DNA of 64,000 bases, taken from contig JANQDY010000043.1 of assembly GCA_028278625.1 (NCBI GenBank), forward strand, positions 9,766-73,765, in the 5' to 3' direction. A program made the position numbers and the translations under genes. This DNA is from Thermodesulfobacteriota bacterium (GTDB lineage Bacteria > Desulfobacterota > DSM-4660 > Desulfatiglandales > Desulfatiglandaceae). The notes beneath the pieces are model-generated. The model searched no databases and was not told the DNA's origin. It saw only the letters and a program-made list of their open reading frames with translations. Positions 36,485-44,333 of this stretch are shown here, piece by piece; within the stretch, counting starts at the first letter, position 1; every line of letters starts with the position of its first letter.

Positions 36485-39325
36485 TCAAAATCCTTGTTCG
36501 GCCAAATCTGCCAGTGTTTCATCAGCATCCCGGAGCGCGATGGATCGCAGCCAGTATCGCAGCCGGTCCGGCTTGAGCAGGTAAATGCATGCTCCGTCGT
36601 AAAGCCGGGCAATGCGGGTTATGTTTAAGCCCCCGCCGCGTTTTTCTCTCAGTAGCGCGTCGAGTTTTCCTTTGAGTTCATCCGCACCGGTCCAATCAAT
36701 TTCCCCCTCGCCGAAGACATAAGGCTGACAAATCACGCCCGGCCAAGTGTGTTCTTTCAGAGCGCGCAGTTTGTTTCCTTTGTAAACGCCGTTAATCCGG
36801 GTGGCAAAGACTTCGTTGAACGAGGCCAAAGCGTGAACCCCCAATTCCTTCATTGCAGTAGACTTCTCGCCGAGGCGGACAAGATCGCGATAGTAGTCCA
36901 CGATGTCGGCAACGAGGATTAGTTCGTGGGGGGAGAGGTCTAAATCCCAATTCTCAGGGAACGGCAGTTGCAATAAATCGTCAGAAAGAACGGCTGTAGC
37001 TTTTGAAGCAAATGTCGCTGTGCCTGACGTAGCAATGATTGCCCGCAACACGGTCTTCTGAGACTTGAGCCACAGTGCCACCCTTTTCAAGTTCTCTTGA
37101 TCTCCCGAGGCAGCTGAAATACCAAGCATGGAATGCGGATAGGTGAGATAGTTTCCGCTCCATGTTCCAAAATTGAGGTCTTCGTGCTTGTGAATCAAGA
37201 GAAGTGGAGGGGTATAGATTTCCCGGCGTCGAGGCCATTGAATAGGCCTATTGGGTACCTGATCAAATAAGGAGGAACGTAGTTCCGTATCACGAAGTAC
37301 ATCAGCCTCGACAAATGGCTTTCCGACTACATGCTCAGCAGGTCGTCCATCGCTGGCGTTTCCCGGAATCCACCCTTCGCCAAACTCCCACTTGGATTCA
37401 ACGGCAAGTTCCTCAAGGGTGCGATAATTCTTCAACCGATCTATGAAGCCTAGAACACGTCCTCCTCCTAACAAGTCACATCGCCACACGGCATCGTTGC
37501 TCAGGACCAGTTCCCGCGGTAACCAGTGCATGTCATAATAATCAATGTCGAATCCCTGCTCCGCACTGGTTCGACCGTTGCGACGAAAGGTGGCGTGGAG
37601 TACTTGCCGTTTCGGTGGCGGCGCTTGAGCCTCGGCAACAACTACAACGACTTTGGTATCCGCTCCGCCTTTCTGGAAAAGACCTCGGACGGATATGAAA
37701 TCAAGGATTTCACGGACATCCCAACGCTCTATGAACCTCCGCCGAAACTGGATCGACTGCTGGTTGTATAAGAAATTGTATTGTTGGAGCATGGAGAGCA
37801 CCCCACCAAGAGAAAGCATCTCCATGGATTCGTGGAGAAATAAATAAGCGAGCTGTTTGTATGACAGAACTCCGTGTTCCTTCTGGTATCGATCGTAGGC
37901 ACGCTGGGCGCCTTCGGTGCCGAGCTTTGTAGCAAACGGTGGATTTCCTGTGATTATACCGACCCGTTCCTTGATCGTTTGCTTCTCTCGAGCCTCAAAG
38001 AAGCAGCCGGTGTGGAGAGTTTTTCCCTTTAAGGGTGGAAAGAGCTTCACGCTCGATCGAATCTCCATTGGCTCCAGCGCGTCGCAGAGCGCAAGACAAA
38101 GGCTGAACGCTGCAAGCTCAACAGCGCCTTTCTCCACATCCACGCCGCGCAGCCGCTTGGTAAGCAATCTTTTCAGGGTCGTCGGACTCGGTCGTTTCCA
38201 GTCGTTTCGAGAGCGCCAGTGGAGCACGAGTCGTTTGTACGCCTCGACGAGAAAGACCCCGGATCCGCAAGCTGGATCCAAAATGACTTCATCGTTCTCT
38301 TCCAGCCGATCCAGCCGATCCCAACTCAAGACCTCGCCAAGCATTAGGCGGACCACAAAATGCGGAGTATAGACCGCCGTCGCAGTGTCTTTGACGAAAA
38401 GCTGGTAAATGTGGCTGATAAGTTCCACCGGTAGATCGGCAAAAGAGTATCGCTGCCACAGTGTACGCTGGCCACCAGATTCCTCCCGTCCTTCCACCAA
38501 GCGGGCATAGCGGGCGAGTTGTCTGTTTTCGAGAAGCGTATTCCGGTCCTCGTCGCAAAGGATGAATACATGACCGTTGAACCGCGCTTCCAGGTGATCG
38601 AGCAAATCTGCAAGAGCCCGACCGTCGGCAAGCACTTGAAAAAACTCGTCTGCGCCGGGAAGAAAACGGGCAAAGAAGCCGTATTCAAAGATCCCCCGCT
38701 TTTCAAGATACGCAATAAGCACTGACAGGATGAGCAACTGTCGCCGAAGCGACTGTGGGAGTATGTTTTCGTCGTTAAGTTCCTGGTTCAGTTCCTTGAC
38801 CGCATTGATAAGCGTCTTTTGTGCTGCATGGTTGCGGGATAAGAGCTGCCTACACACCGCCGGATCATCCCATAACGTTCCTGTACGGAGGCGTTCGGCG
38901 ATCCACCATGGATCTGCGGCGATTTGGGAAGTGAGTTTCAACGTTTTGAAAGGCTTGAAAACGATTTCACCACGACTCTCGAAATCAGGCCGATGAGCGC
39001 AACGGAAAAGCTGAACTAAGCCGCTCGAAACACGATAGACAAGCGGCACACCGCCCCAGCTCCAAAGTCGCTGGTGTAGTTCAGCGAAAACACGTTCCGG
39101 CCCATGTGAGTGGTAGAGGAACGCCTGCGCCACGGGTGCTTTGCCTTGGCGAGGTACTTCGAAGAAAACTGCGTCCGCCTGGTAATGCTCGGCCTTTTCC
39201 ATGATCGCAACTTCTTCGGCCGGCCGATGGGTTTTAACGTATCCCTGGACGGGCACAAGGCCGTCCACGACAGCATGGTTGTCCGAAGTGCTGAAATTGA
39301 TCAGCCAATTCCCAGAATTGTCCAT
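36485..39325 (-). CDS. N6-adenine DNA methyltransferase, Eco57I/type IIG-like
   Basis: 946 residues. Residues 1-330 are an unassigned region; the methyltransferase core has motif I ILDPACGSGVFLVEAYKRL (about 360) and motif IV GNPPF (about 470), the order of gamma-class N6-adenine enzymes. A target-recognition-like C-terminal half follows (700-900). A region near 50-75 (ADAVFFEVPRQGKAPVAQAF) resembles a nuclease fold but lacks the Lys, so cleavage may rest with the downstream protein. Part of a two-gene module in an otherwise metabolic region. It starts weakly (no clear ribosome site) but has a strong promoter. Could be restriction-modification or a phage-defence system. Confidence 0.88.
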   Translation of the reverse strand: MDNSGNWLINFSTSDNHAVVDGLVPVQGYVKTHRPAEEVAIMEKAEHYQADAVFFEVPRQGKAPVAQAFLYHSHGPERVFAELHQRLWSWGGVPLVYRVSSGLVQLFRCAHRPDFESRGEIVFKPFKTLKLTSQIAADPWWIAERLRTGTLWDDPAVCRQLLSRNHAAQKTLINAVKELNQELNDENILPQSLRRQLLILSVLIAYLEKRGIFEYGFFARFLPGADEFFQVLADGRALADLLDHLEARFNGHVFILCDEDRNTLLENRQLARYARLVEGREESGGQRTLWQRYSFADLPVELISHIYQLFVKDTATAVYTPHFVVRLMLGEVLSWDRLDRLEENDEVILDPACGSGVFLVEAYKRLVLHWRSRNDWKRPSPTTLKRLLTKRLRGVDVEKGAVELAAFSLCLALCDALEPMEIRSSVKLFPPLKGKTLHTGCFFEAREKQTIKERVGIITGNPPFATKLGTEGAQRAYDRYQKEHGVLSYKQLAYLFLHESMEMLSLGGVLSMLQQYNFLYNQQSIQFRRRFIERWDVREILDFISVRGLFQKGGADTKVVVVVAEAQAPPPKRQVLHATFRRNGRTSAEQGFDIDYYDMHWLPRELVLSNDAVWRCDLLGGGRVLGFIDRLKNYRTLEELAVESKWEFGEGWIPGNASDGRPAEHVVGKPFVEADVLRDTELRSSLFDQVPNRPIQWPRRREIYTPPLLLIHKHEDLNFGTWSGNYLTYPHSMLGISAASGDQENLKRVALWLKSQKTVLRAIIATSGTATFASKATAVLSDDLLQLPFPENWDLDLSPHELILVADIVDYYRDLVRLGEKSTAMKELGVHALASFNEVFATRINGVYKGNKLRALKEHTWPGVICQPYVFGEGEIDWTGADELKGKLDALLREKRGGGLNITRIARLYDGACIYLLKPDRLRYWLRSIALRDADETLADLAEQGF

Positions 39326-39463
39326 TTAAACACTTTTATTCAATCAAATGATGTTGGGGCATTTTTGTCCAACTAAACGGATAAGATTGTGGCTACGCAC
39401 AATCTAACCATATTCGCTATCCTTCAAAATAAAAGAACTCTTGCCTGGCTCATGACATTTATG

Positions 39464-39502
39464 ATTATCCCAAATAAATGTCATTTGTCAAAACTTTTGA
39501 CA
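39464..39502 (-). promoter_or_regulatory. Strong sigma70 promoter overlapped by two perfect palindromes
   Basis: On the minus strand TTGACA (39491-39486), 16-base spacer, GATAAT (39469-39464): a near-consensus promoter about 140 bases before the methyltransferase start. The -35 is covered by a 17-base palindrome tgtcaaaa-c-ttttgaca (39486-39502). An 11-bp inverted repeat atgacatttat (39452-39462)/ataaatgtcat (39474-39484) brackets the -10. This architecture implies repressor or controller binding. The regulator is not identified. Confidence 0.75.
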
Positions 39503-39585
39503 GTATATGGAACTAAAGGACTTTGCACGACACTGAGTTTTCGTACCTGTGATCTCATGAATACGGATTCCACTATGTCAGCAGG

Positions 39586-39728
39586 AGTGACTCCAAACAC
39601 GTTTTTAACATTGCTTCTAGAAAAAGTAGAGAACCGCCACAAGTGACAGAATGGCCGCCCCGCCAACAGTATCCATATTTTCCACTCCCTTTTCTCTTCC
39701 GGGACGGTCTATTTTGCCGCTATTTAAG
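39586..39728 (-). pseudogene. Decayed copy of the 3' end of the 45376-45804 gene
   Basis: Bases 39586-39728 align with about 45343-45489, with the stop codon (cta, 39617-39619), C-terminal transmembrane segment and 3' flank recognisable. A one-base loss within the segment (near 39659-39666) destroys the frame. The copy stops where the TetR cassette begins. Compare with the fragment at 41444. Confidence 0.8.
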
Positions 39729-39856
39729 GAACAAGCCTAAGATCGGTCAATCACCAACGCTCGAAAAAAGGTGTTGCCATGGAAAGTATTATCATGCTAT
39801 GCTTTGGCTGGTCGTCCAACAAAAGGTGTGGCATTCAGGCCAGGGGAGACACATGT

Positions 39857-40465
39857 ATGGCACCCGGACAAAAAGATGAAAAGGCAAGGATTATCCTGGA
39901 TGCGGTCAGAGGCATTTTGGCCCGGAAGGGGTATTCCGCCACCACCATCAACCTTGTGGCAACCGAAGCCGGGGTGAGCCGGGGGCTGTTGCACTACTAT
40001 TTCAGGAACAAGGAAGAAATGCTGGCCCGGGTGCTCAAAGAGAACATGCTGGCCTCCATTGCCATGATCCATCAAGTGTTCACGGATCATGATTCGGCAG
40101 AGGGATTTGCCAAAGGGATAACGGATCTGCTGAGAACCGTGATGACCCATGATCCGGACTTTTTTCATCTTTTTTTTGAGGGGTTTTCCGTGGCCCGGCA
40201 GAGCAGTGTGGTCAAAGAAGAGCTGACCGCTTTGTACGGACAATTCCGGATAGCCCTTGAAAGCTGCCTGATCAGGGCAAAGGATGAGAATAAAATTTCC
40301 CCGGTACTGGCGCCCCGGGCCCTTGCGGCCATTATCACCGGGATTATGGACGGCATGGGCCTGCAGTTTCTCACAGAGGCCGACCTGTGTGCCGACAAAG
40401 CGGTCTGGGACAGTATCGAGACTGCCGTCGCGGACCTGCTCATCACCGGGGCATCGTCTCCTTAG
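39857..40465 (+). CDS. TetR/AcrR-family transcriptional regulator
   Basis: 202 residues from ATG 39857 (AGGGGAG nine bases upstream; an ATG at 39779 is open but has no ribosome site). N-terminal HTH: KARIILDAVRGILARKGYSATTINLVATEAGVSRGLLHYYFRNKEE has the family pattern. The C-terminal ligand domain is helical (SAEGFAKGITDLL, GIMDGMGLQFL). It lies 123 bases before a Asp-type alpha/beta hydrolase gene, likely its target, together forming a cassette that interrupts the pseudogene copy. Typical TetR genes repress a neighbour enzyme until a lipophilic ligand binds. Confidence 0.93.
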   Translation: MAPGQKDEKARIILDAVRGILARKGYSATTINLVATEAGVSRGLLHYYFRNKEEMLARVLKENMLASIAMIHQVFTDHDSAEGFAKGITDLLRTVMTHDPDFFHLFFEGFSVARQSSVVKEELTALYGQFRIALESCLIRAKDENKISPVLAPRALAAIITGIMDGMGLQFLTEADLCADKAVWDSIETAVADLLITGASSP

Positions 40466-40588
40466 GAACTCTTTGGAGAAGAAAAAGGTGAAGGGGCCCA
40501 GGTAATTATCAGGAAAGAGAAGCGGGAGGGTTTTTACCAACGACTTGGCTGGCCGTCCAGCCAGCATCCCAATCCATAGGAGGTAGCC

Positions 40589-41431
40589 ATGGAATCACAA
40601 TTTGTTCGTTTAAAAAGCGGTCTTAAAATCCACTATCTTGCATCAGGTCCAGAGAATGCGCCCACGGTGGTCCTTGTCCATGGGTGGCCCACAAGTTCAC
40701 AACTCTGGCGGCAAATCATACCCGGGCTGGCCCGACACTTCCGGGTACTGGCCCCGGACCTGCCCGGCCACGGGCTGTCAAGCAAGCCTGAAGATGCTGT
40801 TTACGACCTTGATTTTCTTTACAGGTTCATGTGCGATTTCTTTGACACCGTGGGACTGGAAAAAGCACACTTGGCAGTCCATGACCTGGGCGGGATGGCA
40901 GGGCTGGCCTTTGCGGTCAGGGATCCGGAACGCCTCGACCGGCTTGTGGTGATGAACACCGGACCCTACAAAGAAATCTCATTTACGTTGTCGGTGCTCT
41001 TAAAGGTCCTCGGCCAATCGTGGCTGACATGGCTTTTCCTGTGGCGGCCGGCCTTCCGGCGGTTGATGTGCCAAGGTATCTATCATAAGGAACGAATGAC
41101 AGAGGAATTGTCAGAAATGTACCGGGCCACCTGGGCAGGGACATCCGCGGGACGGCGCGCCTTTTCCAGAACCATCGGCATTCCCCCGGCCCGGATGGTA
41201 GAAGCGCCTGAAAAACTGAGGGAAATCCGAATCCCCACACTGATTCTGTGGGGGACCAAGGACGGGTTTTTCAATTTCAAGGTGGCCAGGCGGCTTCACG
41301 AAGATATCAAGGATTCCGTCCTTGAAGCGGTGCCAAATGCCAGTCACTTCCTGCAGGAGGATCAACCCCAGAAAGTGTTGGACAATTTAGCCGGTTTTTT
41401 TGCGCCTGAACATCAGGGGGGAGCAGTGTGA
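40589..41431 (+). CDS. Alpha/beta hydrolase with Asp nucleophile (epoxide hydrolase / dehalogenase type)
   Basis: 280 residues from ATG 40589 (AGGAGG upstream). Oxyanion motif VHGWPTSS near residue 31, nucleophile elbow AVHDLGGMAGL with Asp instead of Ser, acid residue in LILWGTKDGFF and a C-terminal His in NASHFLQEDQP. The HGWP plus Asp pair matches epoxide hydrolases and haloalkane dehalogenases. Substrate is unknown; an epoxide or haloalkane is expected by family. Forms a cassette with the upstream TetR gene. Confidence 0.9.
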   Translation: MESQFVRLKSGLKIHYLASGPENAPTVVLVHGWPTSSQLWRQIIPGLARHFRVLAPDLPGHGLSSKPEDAVYDLDFLYRFMCDFFDTVGLEKAHLAVHDLGGMAGLAFAVRDPERLDRLVVMNTGPYKEISFTLSVLLKVLGQSWLTWLFLWRPAFRRLMCQGIYHKERMTEELSEMYRATWAGTSAGRRAFSRTIGIPPARMVEAPEKLREIRIPTLILWGTKDGFFNFKVARRLHEDIKDSVLEAVPNASHFLQEDQPQKVLDNLAGFFAPEHQGGAV

Positions 41432-41443
41432 AGCCTTTTCCTC

Positions 41444-41579
41444 TATTTCGGGCACCAGGGATGCTGGTTCTTCAGGGGGCATGAAAGCCGCTTTGGGAGA
41501 GGTCGCTTTTTCGGACGCATCAGAATCGAGAAAGCTGAGAGCGTTTTAGATGCCCGGGCTGATCTCTTTTTCAGGCGGC
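41444..41579 (-). pseudogene. Decayed copy of the middle part of the 45376-45804 gene
   Basis: Nearly identical to 45590-45722: codons for FLDSDASEKA-SPKAAF are conserved. One Glu codon became TAA (the rc of tta near 41547-41549), so the frame is broken. Together with 39586-39728 this makes a single old gene copy that was split by the 1.7-kb TetR-hydrolase cassette. Confidence 0.85.
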
Positions 41580-41581
41580 TG

Positions 41582-41637
41582 GCAGGCTTTGGTAAGAGCG
41601 ATGATTTCCGAAAAATCCTTGACGCCCCCTTCCGTAA
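41582..41637 (-). pseudogene. 56-base remnant of hcp
   Basis: Matches the intact hcp sequence at about 46865-46920 over ~50 bases with three differences in the first part. It is joined directly to the 45376-like fragment, whereas in the intact locus 1.1 kb (including the cupin gene) lies between. So this copy had an internal deletion. Confidence 0.8.
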
Positions 41638-41672
41638 ATCCTGGGCACGTGGGACCTGAATTGCATTTCCAA

Positions 41673-41942
41673 TCAGAATTTCAAATCGTGCCAATCGGCA
41701 AAAACAACATATTCCTTGGGAAACAACGCCAGACGATCACCCGGATGGATGATAGAATTCTTTGGAACGGCACTGTGGTTGACCATGGCCAGTTGCACCC
41801 GTTTTTCGGGAATTTCAAATGTCTGTAAAACCTCCAGCAGTGGCACGGGATCTTCCAGATCAAATCGGATTGAATCTCCAATAACATCCACCGTCTCTTT
41901 CTTTAATGATCCGAATAAGACCAGTTCAGTATGGGCGCTCAT
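41673..41942 (-). CDS. Small MoaD/ThiS-like beta-grasp protein
   Basis: 89 residues; start ATG 41942 with GAGGGGGG upstream. Beta-grasp pattern: LFGSLKKETV, a helix, VQLAMVNHSAVPKN, IHPGDRLALFPKEYVVFADW. MoaD- and ThiS-type sulfur carriers end in Gly-Gly; this one ends in HDLKF, so it cannot be adenylated in the usual way. A tungsten/molybdenum accessory or regulatory role is possible. It is the only intact gene within the scar and has an HcpR-like box 80 bases upstream. Confidence 0.65.
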   Translation of the reverse strand: MSAHTELVLFGSLKKETVDVIGDSIRFDLEDPVPLLEVLQTFEIPEKRVQLAMVNHSAVPKNSIIHPGDRLALFPKEYVVFADWHDLKF

Positions 41943-42023
41943 GCATACCCCCCCTCAACTTCATTTATCCACTTAAAAGTCCCCTTTTTCCAATATATAA
42001 AGCATAAAAGGAACCGGAATGAA

Positions 42024-42037
42024 TTGACTTAGGTCAA
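42024..42037 (-). promoter_or_regulatory. HcpR-like (CRP/FNR-type) palindrome upstream of the MoaD-like gene
   Basis: ttgacttaggtcaa; its reverse complement is identical to the 14-base palindrome in the hcp promoter (48061-48074). It lies 82 bases before the start at 41942, and a -10-like TATATA (41999-41994, minus strand) puts its centre at about -41 to -44, the class II activator position. HcpR-type sites with TTGAC...GTCAA halves are known upstream of hcp in this phylum. Confidence 0.6.
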
Positions 42038-42141
42038 TTACAGGCAATTCGTTTTTGGGTAGAAAGCAGGTGGGGAAGCAGGAAAAATCGGTACGGAGCA
42101 AAAACAGATCATCAGCTCCGTGTGATGAAGAGGGCAATGAA

Positions 42142-42401
42142 GTGAACCATCGAGACCGAGATGCCGGCCCAACGGATATCTCCGACGACGATATATTTGA
42201 AGCGATGAAGGATATCAGCGGCTATTTTTGGATATTGCTCCAGGTGATTTCAAAGAGATTTATCGCCTGGCATACCGGCATGCATTCGATCGGATGGCCC
42301 ATTCCGTCACAACCGGAGAGGTTTGGTTAACAATGTACCGAAACATAGAAGATATTCGGGGTTCTGGTTGTAAAAAGGACGCAACATTTGAATCCTTATG
42401 A
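42142..42401 (+). pseudogene. Frameshifted remnant of a small protein (CBS-protein N-terminus type)
   Basis: Open from GTG 42142 as NHRDRDAGPTDISDDDIFEAMKDISGY, then a frameshift in the T run at 42222-42228. In the next frame the text continues APGDFKEIYRLAYRHAFDRM to a TGA at 42399. The joined text resembles the N-terminal segment of deltaproteobacterial CBS-domain proteins (pattern DIxEAMKxIxGYLDITPxDFKEIYRLAYRHA). No CBS domain follows, so it is truncated as well. Confidence 0.6.
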
Positions 42402-42404
42402 GGA

Positions 42405-42444
42405 GGACCCATTTCCCACGGGTCCGAAGGGTGGAATGGGAAAT
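42405..42444 (+). other. Mutually exclusive short hairpins in the leader of the Hdr-like genes
   Basis: ggaccc (42405-42410)/gggtcc (42420-42425) and atttccca (42411-42418)/tgggaaat (42437-42444) share a loop and cannot both form. They lie about 120 bases before ATG 42564. May be an attenuator-like leader or chance. No T run follows. Confidence 0.25.
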
Positions 42445-42563
42445 CTTTCAATATTAAGGCTTGGACCGGGAAACGAAAGGTAATTTCTCCGAACATGGGG
42501 CTGCTTTTAAGGCCGGACCTTCAAACCCCATGCACATGCAGAACGGACACAGGGAGAACAACC

Positions 42564-44333
42564 ATGATTTTCAAGATAAGTCTCTGCCTTTCGCTGATTG
42601 TTTTCGGAGTGGGCCTTATTTTCAAGATCAGCACCTGGTTTCGCCATAACTTCGAGTCACCCAGGCCATTCTCAGCAGGGGAACGCATTTTTGCCGCCTT
42701 TAAAAGTATCGTCACCGCATTTTTCAGCGGCAGGGTCCTCACCCTTTTGAAAACCCTTCTGCTGGATGTTTTCTGCCAGCGGAGTATCATGCGGGAAAGC
42801 CCGATCCGATGGCTCATGCACATGTGCCTGTTTTGGGGTTTTACGCTGCTGTTGTTGATGCACGCCCTTGAGGGGATGTTCACCAGAAACCTCTTTGAGG
42901 ATTACGCCTCTACACTGAACCCCTTTCTTTTCTTAAGGAATTTTCTGGCGCTTATGGTGTTTGCTGGGATCGGAATTGCCATTTACCGCCGGTTTATCCA
43001 CCCACCCACCCGGCTTTTCACCAACGCCATGGATCGATATGCGTTGATCATTCTAGCGGTAATCATGGTGTCGGGGGTCTTTCTTGAAGCCGCAAAAATC
43101 GTTTCCTTTAAACGATACTCTGAAATGGTCACGGATTATGCGGATTTTGACGAGGAAGAGGCGCAAAAAGCTCTGGAGGCCTTGTGGGTGGCGGATTACG
43201 GCGTGGTCTCCCCGAACCTCACCGGTCCTTCTGACAGAGAGCTGCTCACGAGAGGCCAGGAATTGCACGAAATGAACTGCGCCGCCTGCCACTCCCGTCC
43301 CCAATGGGCCTTCATGAGCTACGGGGCCGCCATGCTGCTTCGGCCCGCGGCCCTCCCCCTGGATCGGGCGGGGCTTACCGATTTATTGTGGACCGTCCAT
43401 TTCCTGGCATGTTTCACGGGCCTTGCCTATCTCCCTTTCAGCAGGATGTTTCACATCGTGGCAAGCCCCTTGCACCTGCTTGCAAACAGCGTTGTGGAAA
43501 AAGGCAAGTCCCATCCGGCCAATGTCATCACCTTGCAGATGATGGCCCTGGATGCCTGCACCCACTGCGGAAGCTGTACCTCCCGATGCGCCGTGTCGGT
43601 AATTTTTGAGGAAATTCCGAACCCGAACATCCTCCCGTCGGAGAAAATCGTCGCCCTCAAGGCCCTTGCCTCGGGAAGACCCATCGGTGAATACCGGATG
43701 ACGGTGATTCAGGAAGGCCTCTATCTGTGCACCAATTGCTATCGCTGCACATCGGTCTGCCCGGCGGGCATCAACCTCCAGGAACTTTGGTTCACCGTGA
43801 GAGAGGCGGTCCTGAAACGGGGATATCCCGAACTGCTTGTCCTCACGCCGTTTTCCATGTACAGGGGACTTATGGGCCCCGCTTTGGCGGAGATGGACTA
43901 CCACCGTGCCCAAGAACAACCCATGGCCGGCATTGAAGTGGTTTGCACGGCGCTGTCCAAGCCGGACGACCCCATCAAACCCGTTCACATGGACTGGGAT
44001 TTCAAGAAGCAATTGATCTCGTCGGCCTACGGATCGACCCTTTCATATTGCTTCACCTGTCTCACCTGCTCGGCAGCCTGTCCGGTGGTCCGGAACTACG
44101 AGAAACCCTCGGAGGCCTTGGGGATGACCCCGCATCAGATCATTCGCGCAATGGCTCTGGGTCTCCCCGACCTGGCCTTCAGGTCCCGGATGCTCTGGTA
44201 CTGTCTTGGCTGCTACCAGTGCCAGGATGTCTGCCCACAGGGGGTCCGGGTGGCGGATGTACTGTACAAACTGAAAAACCTTGCGGTGGAACGTATGAAA
44301 AACCAAAGCCGCCCAACGGGAGAGATATCATGA
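42564..44333 (+). CDS. Membrane Hdr-like subunit: cytochrome b/c domain plus four 4Fe-4S motifs
   Basis: 589 residues from ATG 42564 (AGGGAG upstream). N-terminal half has about five transmembrane helices with His residues suited for b-heme (NarI-like) and a periplasmic-type c-heme site MNCAACHSRP. The C-terminal half has two HdrC-like ferredoxin pairs: CTHCGSCTSRC and CTNCYRCTSVC, then CFTCLTCSAAC and CLGCYQCQDVC. It would carry electrons between the quinone pool and a cytoplasmic thiol/disulfide partner. The gene is coupled to the HdrB-like gene (ATGA). Combining a c-heme with HdrE- and HdrC-type parts is unusual. Which route it serves is unknown. Confidence 0.85.
   Translation: MIFKISLCLSLIVFGVGLIFKISTWFRHNFESPRPFSAGERIFAAFKSIVTAFFSGRVLTLLKTLLLDVFCQRSIMRESPIRWLMHMCLFWGFTLLLLMHALEGMFTRNLFEDYASTLNPFLFLRNFLALMVFAGIGIAIYRRFIHPPTRLFTNAMDRYALIILAVIMVSGVFLEAAKIVSFKRYSEMVTDYADFDEEEAQKALEALWVADYGVVSPNLTGPSDRELLTRGQELHEMNCAACHSRPQWAFMSYGAAMLLRPAALPLDRAGLTDLLWTVHFLACFTGLAYLPFSRMFHIVASPLHLLANSVVEKGKSHPANVITLQMMALDACTHCGSCTSRCAVSVIFEEIPNPNILPSEKIVALKALASGRPIGEYRMTVIQEGLYLCTNCYRCTSVCPAGINLQELWFTVREAVLKRGYPELLVLTPFSMYRGLMGPALAEMDYHRAQEQPMAGIEVVCTALSKPDDPIKPVHMDWDFKKQLISSAYGSTLSYCFTCLTCSAACPVVRNYEKPSEALGMTPHQIIRAMALGLPDLAFRSRMLWYCLGCYQCQDVCPQGVRVADVLYKLKNLAVERMKNQSRPTGEIS

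Noticed and set aside
39326..41942. Complete mobile element around the TetR cassette
   Set aside because: No transposase, integrase or terminal inverted repeats were found; the borders are defined only by the split pseudogene.
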